This document shows, one piece after another, positions 10,391-18,175 of a DNA stretch of 43,867 nt. A model generated the notes under the pieces. It searched no databases. It saw only the letters and a list, made by a program, of their open reading frames with translations, and was not told the origin of the DNA. This DNA comes from Limnohabitans sp. Rim8 (GTDB taxonomy: Bacteria > Pseudomonadota > Gammaproteobacteria > Burkholderiales > Burkholderiaceae_C), in contig CAMDFT010000016.1 of assembly GCA_945897795.1 (NCBI GenBank), positions 1 through 43,867 on the forward strand. The letters are read 5' to 3'. A program made the translations under genes and the position numbers. Position 1 is the stretch's first letter. The number at the start of each line of letters is the position of its first letter.

Positions 10391-10424
10391 AGCCCGTCAC
10401 TGGCAACAGTGCCGGGCTTTTTTT
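10391..10424 (+). terminator. Intrinsic terminator after the H1-like gene
   Basis: Stem AGCCCG-T-CACTG (10391-10402), loop GCAA, and CAGTG-C-CGGGCT (10407-10418): eleven pairs with one mismatch. It is followed by seven Ts (10418-10424). This is a canonical rho-independent terminator ending the nrd/H1 region before the convergent DUF3426 gene. Confidence 0.93.
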
Positions 10425-10454
10425 CGTGCCGATTAAACACCGGATCAACCCGCA

Positions 10455-11342
10455 TCAAGGGTAGAAACTCAGCACACGGTAATCGCTGAAGACCATACCC
10501 GGGGAAACCAGAACTTTCAAGCTGCCCGACCAGGACTGCCCTGGAGGCAGGGTTTGCGGTGCCCCAGCCTGCGCAGGCAAAACCACGGTGCGCAGCACCA
10601 ACTTACCTTGTTGATCCATCAAACTCAGCTCCAAGGCCGTCATGCCAAGTAAACGGTGCGTGGTGTTGCTCACAGACCACGACAGGACATGGTCCTCGCT
10701 GCGTTGTTCAAGGCTGGAGCTGTCGATGACCATACCCTCTGGATCGCGCAGCGGACTGACTTGGCAACCGATAGACTCGCACGCATGGCGAAGCATGGGT
10801 TCACTGTCAGGCCATGAAGCCGCAATGACATCTCTTTGAACATAGGCCCATTGAATCACCAGCAGCAAAGCCAAGGTCAGCACCCCATAAGGCGCAAGCC
10901 ATGCCATGGGTGGCCGTGCTTTGGAAGCTTTTTGGGGACCTGGCAAGGGCTCAGACGCCATAGGCTCAGGTTTGAAACTGGACAATGCATCTTCAAAAGC
11001 AGCCAGCTCGGCTTGCGCTGGCCGGATATGGGCAGGCGAGCTGCGGTCTTCTTTTGTCAATAAGTGGTCGAGTGAGATGCGGACCGCAGGGTCGGCCACC
11101 AAGTCGACGGGTTGCACTGCCTCAGCCGAAGGGTATGAGGAAATGTTTCCCGTGCCAAGGTCAGGCACTGCAGGAGAAACAGGAGACCCGGCGGACGCAG
11201 GGTCCCAGCGCAGCACCAGCCCTGTGCTGTCAAACGCATGGCCACAAGCCCCGCAACGCAACCAGCCTTTGGCAGCATGCAAATGCACCTCCGGCAGCTG
11301 ATAAACCATGGCGCACGAAGGGCAGCGGGTGATCCTGTTCAT
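10455..11342 (-). CDS. Zinc-ribbon and DUF3426 domain protein
   Basis: A 295-aa protein. The N-terminal MJ0042-type zinc finger has CPSC (residues 8-11) and CGAC (about 31-34). A long acidic, disordered linker follows, then one transmembrane segment near residue 150 (APYGVLTLALLLVIQWAYV) and a C-terminal DUF3426 domain that would lie in the periplasm. This architecture is typical downstream of prmA in Burkholderiales; its biochemical role is unknown. Its start is 19 bp after the prmA stop codon, so it is probably the last gene of the accB-accC-prmA operon. Confidence 0.87.
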   Translation of the reverse strand: MNRITRCPSCAMVYQLPEVHLHAAKGWLRCGACGHAFDSTGLVLRWDPASAGSPVSPAVPDLGTGNISSYPSAEAVQPVDLVADPAVRISLDHLLTKEDRSSPAHIRPAQAELAAFEDALSSFKPEPMASEPLPGPQKASKARPPMAWLAPYGVLTLALLLVIQWAYVQRDVIAASWPDSEPMLRHACESIGCQVSPLRDPEGMVIDSSSLEQRSEDHVLSWSVSNTTHRLLGMTALELSLMDQQGKLVLRTVVLPAQAGAPQTLPPGQSWSGSLKVLVSPGMVFSDYRVLSFYP

Positions 11343-11361
11343 GGCCCGATTGTAGACAGGC

Positions 11362-12258
11362 TCAAGCAGGCCGAGACACCGCCTTGGCCGTCATCAAAAT
11401 CCAACCTTCTTGGGTATCGGCCACTTCGAGGACAACCCATGGGGCGTAAGCGGCCTTGAGTTCCTCGGCTTGCCGCTCAAGGATGCCGGCCAAAACCAAA
11501 TGACCGCCAGGGGCCACATAAGAACACAGCAGGGGCGCCAAAACCTTCAAAGGTGTGGCCAGGATGTTGGCCAGCACGGTCTGGTACTGCCCTTGCGCTT
11601 TGTCTGGCAAACCGGCCTTCAACTGCACGCCGTTGGCCTTCGCATTCAACTCGGTGGACGTCACAGCCGCTTCGTCGATGTCCACTGCATCGATCTCGGT
11701 GGCGCCATATTTGGCGGCGCCAATGGCCAGGATGCCCGAGCCGCAACCGTAATCGAGCACACGCTGCCCCTGCACGTCGTGCTGGGCAATCCAGCGCAGA
11801 CACATGCGGGTGGTCGGGTGGGTGCCGGTGCCAAAAGCCAGGCCTGGGTCGAGTCGGATGATCTGCCTGGCCTGTTCGGGCGGCTCGTGCCAGGTGGGGA
11901 CAATCCAGAAATCAGGTGTCACCTCGACCGGCGTAAATTGCGACTGGGTCAGGCGCACCCAGTCTTGGTCTTCCAGAGTCTGGATGCCGAGCAACTCGCA
12001 GTCCGCAAAAAAATCTTGCGCCTCCAACAAAACCGCAGCCTCCCGAGCCGCCGCTTCCTGGGCGAACAGCGCCACCATGCGCGAACGCTGCCAACCGTCT
12101 TTGGGTGGCGGCATGCCCGGCTCGCCAAACAGCGCTTGTTCGGCGGGCGTCTGTGCGTCTGCGTCTTCCACCGACACGCTCAACGCGTCCAGAACATCGA
12201 GCGCATCGCTCAGCACGTCCACCCGGTCTTCGGGGCACAGCAGGCTCAGTTCATACAT
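11362..12258 (-). CDS. prmA: Ribosomal protein L11 methyltransferase PrmA
   Basis: A 298-aa SAM-dependent methyltransferase that trimethylates several amino groups of ribosomal protein L11. The N-terminal part (about 1-110) matches the substrate-recognition domain. The catalytic Rossmann fold shows the PrmA motif LAFGTGTHPTT, motif I LDYGCGSGILAIGAAKYGA, acidic motif II DAVDID, and NILATPLKVLAPLL in place of the NPPY-type motif. Length is typical. It begins 6 bp after accC ends, in the accB-accC-prmA order common in beta- and gammaproteobacteria. Confidence 0.97.
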   Translation of the reverse strand: MYELSLLCPEDRVDVLSDALDVLDALSVSVEDADAQTPAEQALFGEPGMPPPKDGWQRSRMVALFAQEAAAREAAVLLEAQDFFADCELLGIQTLEDQDWVRLTQSQFTPVEVTPDFWIVPTWHEPPEQARQIIRLDPGLAFGTGTHPTTRMCLRWIAQHDVQGQRVLDYGCGSGILAIGAAKYGATEIDAVDIDEAAVTSTELNAKANGVQLKAGLPDKAQGQYQTVLANILATPLKVLAPLLCSYVAPGGHLVLAGILERQAEELKAAYAPWVVLEVADTQEGWILMTAKAVSRPA

Positions 12259-12264
12259 AAGGGG

Positions 12265-13614
12265 TCAGCGCTTGTGCTGGCTCAGCCAGTGTTCCAGGTA
12301 ATGGATGTTGGTGCCGCCTTGCATGAACTTGGCGTCCACCATCAACTCGCGGTGCAGCGGTATGTTGGTGTTGATGCCTTCGATCACCGTCTCATTCAAA
12401 GCGGTCTGCATGCGGGCCAGGGCCTGCTCGCGGGTATCGCCGTGCACGATCAGTTTGCCGATCATCGAGTCGTAGTTGGGGGGCACAAAGTAGTTGTTGT
12501 AGACGTGCGAATCCACCCGCACGCCTGGCCCACCAGGCATGTGCCAGGACGTCACACGGCCGGGCGAAGGCGTGAACTTGAAAGGGTCTTCGGCGTTGAT
12601 GCGGCATTCGATGGCATGGCCCCGAATCTGGATCTGCTTTTGGGTGAAGGGTAGGCGCTCACCGGCTGCCACCATGATCTGCGTTTTGACGATGTCCACG
12701 CCCGTGACCCACTCCGTCACCGGGTGCTCGACCTGCACGCGGGTGTTCATCTCGATGAAATAGAACTCGCCGTTTTCGTAGAGAAATTCGAAGGTGCCCG
12801 CACCTCGGTAATTGATCTTCTTGCAAGCGGCCACGCAACGCTCGCCAATCTTCTCGATCAGTTTGCGTGGGATGCCTGGCGCAGGGGCTTCTTCGATCAC
12901 TTTTTGGTGCCGCCGCTGCATGGAGCAGTCTCGCTCGCCCAAGTACACCGCGTTGCGGTGCTTGTCGGCCATGATCTGGATTTCCACATGGCGCGGGTTC
13001 TGCAGAAACTTTTCCAAGTACACCGCCGGATTGCCAAATGCGGCACCGGCTTCGGCCTTGGTCATTTGCACGGCGTTAATGAGCGCCGCCTCGGTGTGCA
13101 CCACGCGCATGCCGCGACCGCCGCCACCGCCTGCAGCCTTGATGATGACCGGGTAACCCACGGCTTTGGCGATACGGCGAATTTGCACCGGGTCATCGGG
13201 CAATTCACCTTCCGAGCCGGGTACACAAGGCACGCCGGCGCGGATCATGGTTTGTTTGGCCGAGACCTTATCGCCCATGATGCGGATCGACTCTGGCGAA
13301 GGTCCAATGAACTGGAAACCGCTTTTTTCAACCCGTTCGGCAAAGTCTGCGTTCTCGCTCAAAAAGCCATAACCGGGGTGAATGGCTTCGGCGTCGGTCA
13401 CCTCGGCCGCCGAAATGATGGCCGGCATGTTGAGGTAGCTCAAAGCAGACGAAGCGGGCCCAATGCAAACCGCCTCTTCGGCCAATTTGACGTACTTGGC
13501 CTCTTTGTCGGCTTCGGAATAGACCATCACCGCCTTGATGCCCAACTCGCGACAAGCGCGCTGGATGCGCAAGGCGATTTCGCCTCGGTTGGCGACCAGG
13601 ATTTTCTTGAACAT
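12265..13614 (-). CDS. accC: Biotin carboxylase subunit of acetyl-CoA carboxylase
   Basis: A 449-aa ATP-grasp enzyme that carboxylates the biotin on AccB with bicarbonate and ATP, the first half-reaction of fatty acid synthesis. The N-terminal domain begins [17 protein letters not shown]. The glycine-rich ATP loop is [14 protein letters not shown], followed by [31 protein letters not shown], and the catalytic [14 protein letters not shown] segment. Length is the family norm. It starts 15 bp after accB and is followed within 6 bp by prmA. Confidence 0.98.
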   Translation of the reverse strand: MFKKILVANRGEIALRIQRACRELGIKAVMVYSEADKEAKYVKLAEEAVCIGPASSALSYLNMPAIISAAEVTDAEAIHPGYGFLSENADFAERVEKSGFQFIGPSPESIRIMGDKVSAKQTMIRAGVPCVPGSEGELPDDPVQIRRIAKAVGYPVIIKAAGGGGGRGMRVVHTEAALINAVQMTKAEAGAAFGNPAVYLEKFLQNPRHVEIQIMADKHRNAVYLGERDCSMQRRHQKVIEEAPAPGIPRKLIEKIGERCVAACKKINYRGAGTFEFLYENGEFYFIEMNTRVQVEHPVTEWVTGVDIVKTQIMVAAGERLPFTQKQIQIRGHAIECRINAEDPFKFTPSPGRVTSWHMPGGPGVRVDSHVYNNYFVPPNYDSMIGKLIVHGDTREQALARMQTALNETVIEGINTNIPLHRELMVDAKFMQGGTNIHYLEHWLSQHKR

Positions 13615-13629
13615 GAAATCCCCGTGGCT

Positions 13630-14085
13630 TTATTCGACAATGAACAGTGGCTGACCGTATTCCACGGCTTGGCCGTTTTCACACAGGATCTGCGTGACGG
13701 TGCCGGACTTGTCGGATTCGATCTCGTTGAGGATCTTCATGGCTTCGATGATGCACAGGGTGTCCCCCTCCTTGACCACCGAACCAATCTGGATGAAGGG
13801 GGCTGAACCAGGGCTGGACGAGCGGTAGAACGTGCCGACCATGGGCGATTTGACGGCGTGACCAGCGGGCGCTGCAGCCACCACGGGTGCGGCCTCCACC
13901 GCGGCCACGGGTGCCGCCACCACAGGGGCTGCGGCCAAGGGTGCAGCAGGCTGCATCACCACCGGTTGGGCAACACCCATGCTCTTGACAATGCGAACTT
14001 TGCCTTCGGCTTCGGTGATTTCCAGCTCTGACACATTCGAGTCAGACACCAGGTCAATCAGTGTTTTGAGTTTGCGCAAATCCAT
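13630..14085 (-). CDS. accB: Biotin carboxyl carrier protein of acetyl-CoA carboxylase
   Basis: A 151-aa carrier. The N-terminal helix region ([13 protein letters not shown]) is followed by an Ala/Pro/Val-rich flexible linker (about residues 42-76) and a biotinyl domain with the biotin-accepting Lys in EAMKILNE. The ATG at 14085 is chosen because GGAGG lies 4 nt upstream and the conserved N-terminus begins there; the in-frame extension to 14265 reads through intergenic sequence. It is first in the accBC-prmA-DUF3426 operon. The 158-bp upstream region probably holds the promoter, but I saw no convincing hexamer pair. Confidence 0.97.
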   Translation of the reverse strand: MDLRKLKTLIDLVSDSNVSELEITEAEGKVRIVKSMGVAQPVVMQPAAPLAAAPVVAAPVAAVEAAPVVAAAPAGHAVKSPMVGTFYRSSSPGSAPFIQIGSVVKEGDTLCIIEAMKILNEIESDKSGTVTQILCENGQAVEYGQPLFIVE

Positions 14086-14243
14086 AGATCCTCCATTGCT
14101 TGAGCACTTGTAATGGGGTGAATTTACACCAAATTTCAGCAAAAGCCCTGAATTTATCTTTTCTCGTCCGAACATGGATTGACCCACCAGACGATTCAGC
14201 GGCATGAGGGCGCACCCTTCTTCGGCATAGAGAATGGGGTGCG

Positions 14244-14804
14244 TCAGGAGACAGCGCCGCGCCACTGCATCAGATCGTCAGACGTAAGTTGACCCATCTT
14301 TTGTCGCCAAATGCTTCCATCTGCCTTGAAAAACACAGTAAAAGGCAGGCCACCCACCGCATTGCCCAGGGATTTGGCCAACTGGGTTCCTTCCAATCCG
14401 GCCAGTCCCACAGGAAAACCCAATGCTTGCTTGGACAGGAACTTGCGCACCGCACTGGGCTGGTCAATGGCCAGCGCCACCACTTGATGCCCAATGACGG
14501 TGTTTTTCCGCCAGAAGGCGTCAATCAGAGGCAACTCTTCGATGCACGGTGGGCACCAAGTGGCCCAAAAGTTCAACAGCAAGGGTTTACCCTGGAAGCT
14601 GGCCATGTTCAAGTTTTCGCCCCCAGGCGTCTCGAACTGCTGACTCCAAAATGGGTGCCTCCCCGCGAGCACCACCTCTTGAGGCTCAAAACGCCGCAAA
14701 GCCACGCCGACACCGGCCACAAGGGCCGCTGCACCGGCACCCCAAATCAGGTGGCGCCTGGACCCGTTTTTTACTGGTTGGTTCATGTTTGCATTCTCTT
14801 TCAT
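14244..14804 (-). CDS. TlpA-family thiol:disulfide oxidoreductase
   Basis: A 186-aa thioredoxin-fold protein anchored or exported by an N-terminal hydrophobic segment ([21 protein letters not shown], residues about 16-36; the paired Arg before it is somewhat Tat-like). The active site is WCPPC in [15 protein letters not shown]; the cis-Pro region is [10 protein letters not shown] periplasmic reductive role, such as cytochrome c maturation or disulfide repair, is inferred. The start at 14804 overlaps the stop of the upstream gene by ATGA, supporting it; a second Met six codons in (14786) is the alternative. accB follows on the same strand after 158 bp. Confidence 0.92.
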   Translation of the reverse strand: MKENANMNQPVKNGSRRHLIWGAGAAALVAGVGVALRRFEPQEVVLAGRHPFWSQQFETPGGENLNMASFQGKPLLLNFWATWCPPCIEELPLIDAFWRKNTVIGHQVVALAIDQPSAVRKFLSKQALGFPVGLAGLEGTQLAKSLGNAVGGLPFTVFFKADGSIWRQKMGQLTSDDLMQWRGAVS

Positions 14805-15385
14805 GCCGCCAGCAGGCGCTCCAAGGCCGCCAAATCTCCCCGAGGCGAGCGGCCTTGCGCATCGGGCAGCAAAGCCCCGCGCAGATCGTCCAGATCGTAA
14901 ATGCGCAGGTGCACCCCCACGTCTTCGCTCAACGCGTCACAAAAACTGTGCACACTCAGCACATCCACATCGTCCCCGTGCAGCCCACGCGCAGTTTGCA
15001 CCTCGTAACGCTGGTTCTGGTTGATCAAGGCGATTTCGGCCGATTTGGGGTCGTCGCAAAACAAAGCCAGGTCCACATCGCACAGGCGCGTGGCCCAACC
15101 CTGCCAGACCGCCCCACCCAGGTGCGGACGAAAATCGGCCAGGCGTTGCATCCAGACCCGTGCCAATTCGCGCAAGGCCAGCAACTCAGCTGGCTGCGTG
15201 TCGGCGCAAAACAAGGCGATGTAGTCGCGCACCTCGGTCTCGACCACGTCGTTGGTGGGTAAGGCAGTACGGCTGGGCAGGCCCAACTCTTTCAGGGCGC
15301 GGTGCTTGGCCGGACCAAAAGCCAGGCCTTCTTCCACCACCAAACGGGCGGCGGTGGCGGCAATTTCAAGGGCAAGGTCGTTCAT
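14801..15385 (-). CDS. Uncharacterised protein, possibly nucleotidyltransferase-like
   Basis: A 194-aa soluble protein I do not firmly recognise. The central stretch (GGAVWQGWATRLCDVDLALF, about residues 90-110) has the spacing of the nucleotidyltransferase core, a Gly-rich turn followed by an Asp-x-Asp-like pair (DVDL), then a further acidic patch (GDDVDVLSVH). This suggests a Pol-beta-type NTase fold, but it is weak evidence. The start at 15385 (MNDLALEIAATAARL) is chosen over upstream in-frame codons that would run into mpl on the opposite strand. It is divergent from mpl (60 bp) and translationally coupled to the TlpA-like gene. Confidence 0.75.
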   Translation of the reverse strand: MNDLALEIAATAARLVVEEGLAFGPAKHRALKELGLPSRTALPTNDVVETEVRDYIALFCADTQPAELLALRELARVWMQRLADFRPHLGGAVWQGWATRLCDVDLALFCDDPKSAEIALINQNQRYEVQTARGLHGDDVDVLSVHSFCDALSEDVGVHLRIYDLDDLRGALLPDAQGRSPRGDLAALERLLAA

Positions 15386-15445
15386 GGGCACCGATTGTGA
15401 ACCGGCTAAGGCGAGACCGCGCCGATGCCCCTCTAAAATCCGGGC

Positions 15446-16813
15446 ATGCATATACATATTTTGGGCATTTGCGGCACCTTCATGGGCGGCTTGGCCGCAC
15501 TGGCCCGCGAAGCTGGCCATCGCGTCACCGGTTGCGACGCCGGCGTTTACCCGCCGATGAGCGACCAATTGCGTGCTTTGGGCATCGAGCTGATCGAAGG
15601 CTTTGGCGGCGAACAAATGGACTTGAAGCCAGATGTGTACGTGATCGGGAACGTGGTCAGCCGCGCACGACTGCCCGAAGGCAGCCCCAAATTTCCGCTG
15701 ATGGAAGCCATTTTGGAAGCAGGTGCGCCTTACACCAGCGGCCCGCAATGGCTGTCAGAACATGTCTTGCAAGGCCAGCATGTGCTGGCCGTGGCGGGCA
15801 CCCACGGCAAAACCACCACCACGTCCATGCTGGCCTGGGTGCTGGAACAAGCCGGGCTCTCCCCCGGCTTTTTGGTGGGCGGCGTGCCACTGAACTTTGG
15901 CGTCTCGGCCAGATTGGGGGGTGGCCAATACTTTGTCATCGAAGCCGACGAATACGACACCGCTTTCTTTGACAAGCGCAGCAAGTTCGTGCACTACCGC
16001 CCCCGCACCGCCATCCTGAACAACCTGGAATTCGACCACGCCGACATCTTTGACGATCTGGCCGCCATCGAGCGCCAGTTTCACCAACTGGTGCGCACCA
16101 TCCCAGGCTCAGGTCGTGTGGTGGTCAATGGCCTTGAAGAAAGCCTGACGCGTGTGCTGGGGCAAGGCTGCTGGAGCGAGGTGCGCACGTTTGGCGCTGC
16201 CGTGAGCGACTTCGTGGCCGAGGGCGAGCCTGCGCAATTCAAGGTATTGCAAGCCGGCAAAGCGGTGGCCGAGGTGCGCTGGGGCATTGGCGGCGTACAC
16301 AACCAGCTCAATGCGCTGGCGACCATCGCCGCCGCCGAACATGTGGGGGTGAAACCGGCCTTGGCCGCGCAAGCACTGGCCGCTTTTGAAAACGTCAAGC
16401 GCCGCATGGAAGTGCGCGGCCAAGTCAGGGGCGTGACTGTCTATGACGACTTTGCCCACCACCCCACGGCGATCCGCACCACCGTCAATGGCCTGCGCCG
16501 CCAGGTGGGCGATGCCCGCATACTCGCGATCTTTGAGCCGCGCAGCAACACCATGAAGTTGGGCAGCATGAAAGCGCAACTGCCTTGGAGCCTGGAGGAA
16601 GCCGATCTGGCCTTTTGCCACGCGGGTGGTTTGGGCTGGGACGCCACAGCAGCGCTTGAACCCATGGGGGTTCGTGCGCAAGTGGGCGCCAATATAGAAG
16701 AGGTCATTGCACAGGTGCTGGCCCAGGCGCGGCCAGGTGATCACCTGCTGTGCATGAGCAACGGCGGCTTTGGCGGGATTCACGACCGCCTTTTGCGTGC
16801 GCTTGCCGCCTGA
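15446..16813 (+). CDS. mpl: UDP-MurNAc:L-Ala-gamma-D-Glu-meso-DAP ligase Mpl
   Basis: A 455-aa Mur-ligase family enzyme that attaches the recycled tripeptide to UDP-MurNAc, returning it to cell wall synthesis. The N-terminal UDP-binding domain begins MHIHILGICGTFMGGLAALA. The ATP P-loop is GTHGKTTTTSML; EADEYDTAFFDKRSKFVHY and NNLEFDHADIF are characteristic of Mpl rather than MurC. The C-terminal domain has DDFAHHPTAI. It acts downstream of AmpD, which is also in this window. It converges on aroG with 9 bp between stop codons. Confidence 0.96.
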   Translation: MHIHILGICGTFMGGLAALAREAGHRVTGCDAGVYPPMSDQLRALGIELIEGFGGEQMDLKPDVYVIGNVVSRARLPEGSPKFPLMEAILEAGAPYTSGPQWLSEHVLQGQHVLAVAGTHGKTTTTSMLAWVLEQAGLSPGFLVGGVPLNFGVSARLGGGQYFVIEADEYDTAFFDKRSKFVHYRPRTAILNNLEFDHADIFDDLAAIERQFHQLVRTIPGSGRVVVNGLEESLTRVLGQGCWSEVRTFGAAVSDFVAEGEPAQFKVLQAGKAVAEVRWGIGGVHNQLNALATIAAAEHVGVKPALAAQALAAFENVKRRMEVRGQVRGVTVYDDFAHHPTAIRTTVNGLRRQVGDARILAIFEPRSNTMKLGSMKAQLPWSLEEADLAFCHAGGLGWDATAALEPMGVRAQVGANIEEVIAQVLAQARPGDHLLCMSNGGFGGIHDRLLRALAA

Positions 16814-16822
16814 GCCTTTTTC

Positions 16823-17944
16823 TCAGCGGCTGCGACGCGCCTTCACCGCATTCGACAGCACCTGCAACACACCCATGCTGTCGTCCCAGCCAATGCAGGC
16901 GTCGGTGATGCTCTGACCGTAGGTCAGTTTCGCCACATCGTGCTGGCCGGGCGTGAACTTTTGGGCACCGTCCACGATGTGGCTCTCGACCATGACGCCA
17001 AACACCTGGCGTGAGCCGCCACTGATTTGTGTGGCAATGTCTTTGGCCACATCGATCTGGCGCTCGTGCTTCTTGCTGCTGTTGGCATGGCTGCAGTCCA
17101 CCATCAAGGTGGCGGGCAGCTTGGCGGTTTCGAGTTCCTTGCAAGCCGCAGCCACGCTTTCGGCGTCGTAGTTGGGGGCTTTGCCGCCGCGCAAAATCAC
17201 ATGGCAATCCTGGTTGCCCTGGGTTTGAACAATGGCGACTTGGCCGTTTTTGTGCACCGACAAAAAGTGGTGGCCCCGGGCTGCGGCCTGGATCGCGTCG
17301 GTCGCGATTTTGATGTTGCCGTCCGTGCCGTTCTTGAAGCCGATAGGCGCCGACAGGCCCGAAGCCAGCTCGCGGTGCACTTGGCTCTCGGTGGTACGAG
17401 CGCCAATCGCGCCCCAGCTGATCAGGTCGCCAATGTATTGGGGCGAGATCACGTCCAAGAACTCGCTGCCTGCGGGCACGCCCTGGCGGTTGATCTCGAT
17501 GAGCAGTTGGCGGGCGATGCGCAGACCTTCGTCGATGCGAAAACTCTCGTCCAGGTAGGGGTCGTTGATCAAGCCCTTCCAGCCCACGGTGGTGCGGGGC
17601 TTTTCGAAGTACACGCGCATCACGATTTCCAGCGTGTCGGCGTATTTTTCGCGCAAAGGCTTGAGGCGACGGGCGTAATCCAGGGCCGCGGCCGGGTCGT
17701 GGATCGAGCAAGGGCCGATGATGACCAGCAAGCGGTCGTCTTGGCCGTGCACGATTTTTTGAATGGCTTTGCGGGTTTGGGCGATCAGGGTTTCCGTTGC
17801 CGTGCCGGCAATCGGAAAGAAGCGGATCAGATGTTCTGGCGGTGGGAGCACGGTGATGTCCTTGATGCGTTCGTCGTCGGTCTGGCCTGTACGGTCGGCG
17901 GCATTCGGATACCAGCTTTCTGGGGCGGTGGTTTTGGCGTTCAT
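16823..17944 (-). CDS. aroG: 3-deoxy-7-phosphoheptulonate (DAHP) synthase, AroG type
   Basis: A 373-aa class I (AroA-I-alpha) DAHP synthase that condenses PEP and erythrose-4-phosphate, the first step of the shikimate pathway. Visible motifs are IIGPCSIHDP, MRVYFEKPRTTVGWKG, KNGTDGNIKIA, LRGGK and MVDCSHANSSK. The ATG at 17944 is chosen because GAGGAG lies 7 nt upstream and AroG-like similarity begins there. A 422-aa reading starting at 18091 would translate the attenuator hairpin and is rejected. The gene lies behind a leader peptide with eight aromatic codons and a terminator, so expression is probably set by charging of Phe/Tyr/Trp tRNAs. It is downstream of tldD on the same strand. Confidence 0.97.
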   Translation of the reverse strand: MNAKTTAPESWYPNAADRTGQTDDERIKDITVLPPPEHLIRFFPIAGTATETLIAQTRKAIQKIVHGQDDRLLVIIGPCSIHDPAAALDYARRLKPLREKYADTLEIVMRVYFEKPRTTVGWKGLINDPYLDESFRIDEGLRIARQLLIEINRQGVPAGSEFLDVISPQYIGDLISWGAIGARTTESQVHRELASGLSAPIGFKNGTDGNIKIATDAIQAAARGHHFLSVHKNGQVAIVQTQGNQDCHVILRGGKAPNYDAESVAAACKELETAKLPATLMVDCSHANSSKKHERQIDVAKDIATQISGGSRQVFGVMVESHIVDGAQKFTPGQHDVAKLTYGQSITDACIGWDDSMGVLQVLSNAVKARRSR

Positions 17945-17973
17945 CGTGGACTCCTCAATTGAAAAAACAGGTG

Positions 17974-18007
17974 AAAAAAAACCGCCGGGCTTTGGGGCTC
18001 CGGCGGT
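17974..18007 (-). terminator. Attenuator terminator in the aroG leader
   Basis: Read on the minus strand: ACCGCCGG (18007-18000), loop, CCGGCGGT (17988-17981), an 8-pair stem, followed by a run of eight U (17981-17974). The hairpin lies between the leader peptide stop codon and the aroG Shine-Dalgarno sequence and points into aroG, so it can only serve to stop transcription before aroG. Its upstream arm can alternatively pair with 18049-18057. Confidence 0.88.
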
Positions 18008-18057
18008 GTGTATCGAGATGTTCGGGTGCTTATGCGCTCGCCTCTCGTCCGCCGGGG
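18000..18057 (-). promoter_or_regulatory. Predicted antiterminator pairing of the aroG attenuator
   Basis: The segment 18057-18049 reads CCCCGGCGG on the minus strand and is complementary over 7 bases to CCGCCGG (18006-18000), the upstream arm of the terminator. It is nearly identical to the downstream arm (17988-17982), so the two pairings exclude each other. The segment lies within the leader peptide codons, just after the aromatic run. A ribosome stalled on the aromatic codons would leave it free; a ribosome reaching the stop codon (18032-18030) would tend to cover it. This is the classical trp/phe attenuation logic. Confidence 0.78.
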
Positions 18058-18104
18058 ACTGAGAACCAAAAATAAAAAAAGTAAAAAGCAATGCGCGAAG
18101 ACAT
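18030..18104 (-). CDS. aroG leader peptide (24 aa, eight consecutive aromatic residues)
   Basis: A 24-codon ORF from ATG (18104-18102) to TAA (18032-18030). Residues 7-14 are FYFFYFWF: five Phe, two Tyr and one Trp with no interruption, an arrangement that cannot be chance in this GC-rich genome. It precedes an antiterminator/terminator pair and aroG, which makes the end-products of the pathway the sensed amino acids. No strong Shine-Dalgarno sequence is visible before the ATG. An extended -10-like TGCTACATT ends 8 nt before the start codon, so a nearly leaderless transcript is conceivable; readthrough from tldD is the other source. Confidence 0.88.
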   Translation of the reverse strand: MSSRIAFYFFYFWFSVPGGREASA

Positions 18105-18149
18105 GGGGTTCAATGTAGCACAGCTGGATGACAGTTTCTGACAGGACAG

Positions 18150-18169
18150 CCCAAGGGCAAACCCTCGGG
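18150..18169 (-). other. Hairpin just after tldD
   Basis: On the minus strand CCCGAGGG (18169-18162), loop TTTG, CCCTTGGG (18157-18150), an 8-pair stem with one wobble, 7 nt after the tldD stop codon. No U-run follows, so it is at best a weak or rho-assisted terminator or a 3-prime stability element separating tldD from the aroG leader. Confidence 0.4.
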
Positions 18170-18175
18170 CACTGT

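Noticed and set aside
11410..12654. 414-codon ORF opposite prmA and the end of accC
   Set aside because: Spans two strongly identified genes on the other strand and has no domain.
12724..13806. 360-codon ORF opposite accC and accB
   Set aside because: Same reason: antisense shadow of conserved genes.
16800..16850. Inverted repeat CCGC-CTGAG / CTCAG-CGG between mpl and aroG
   Set aside because: Has a bulge, overlaps both stop regions, and its Ts are in the loop rather than after the stem, so not called a terminator.
17945..18091. N-terminal extension of aroG to 18091 (422 aa in total)
   Set aside because: The extra 49 codons translate the attenuator hairpin in the wrong frame; the ATG at 17944 has a strong ribosome site and the right N-terminus for the family.
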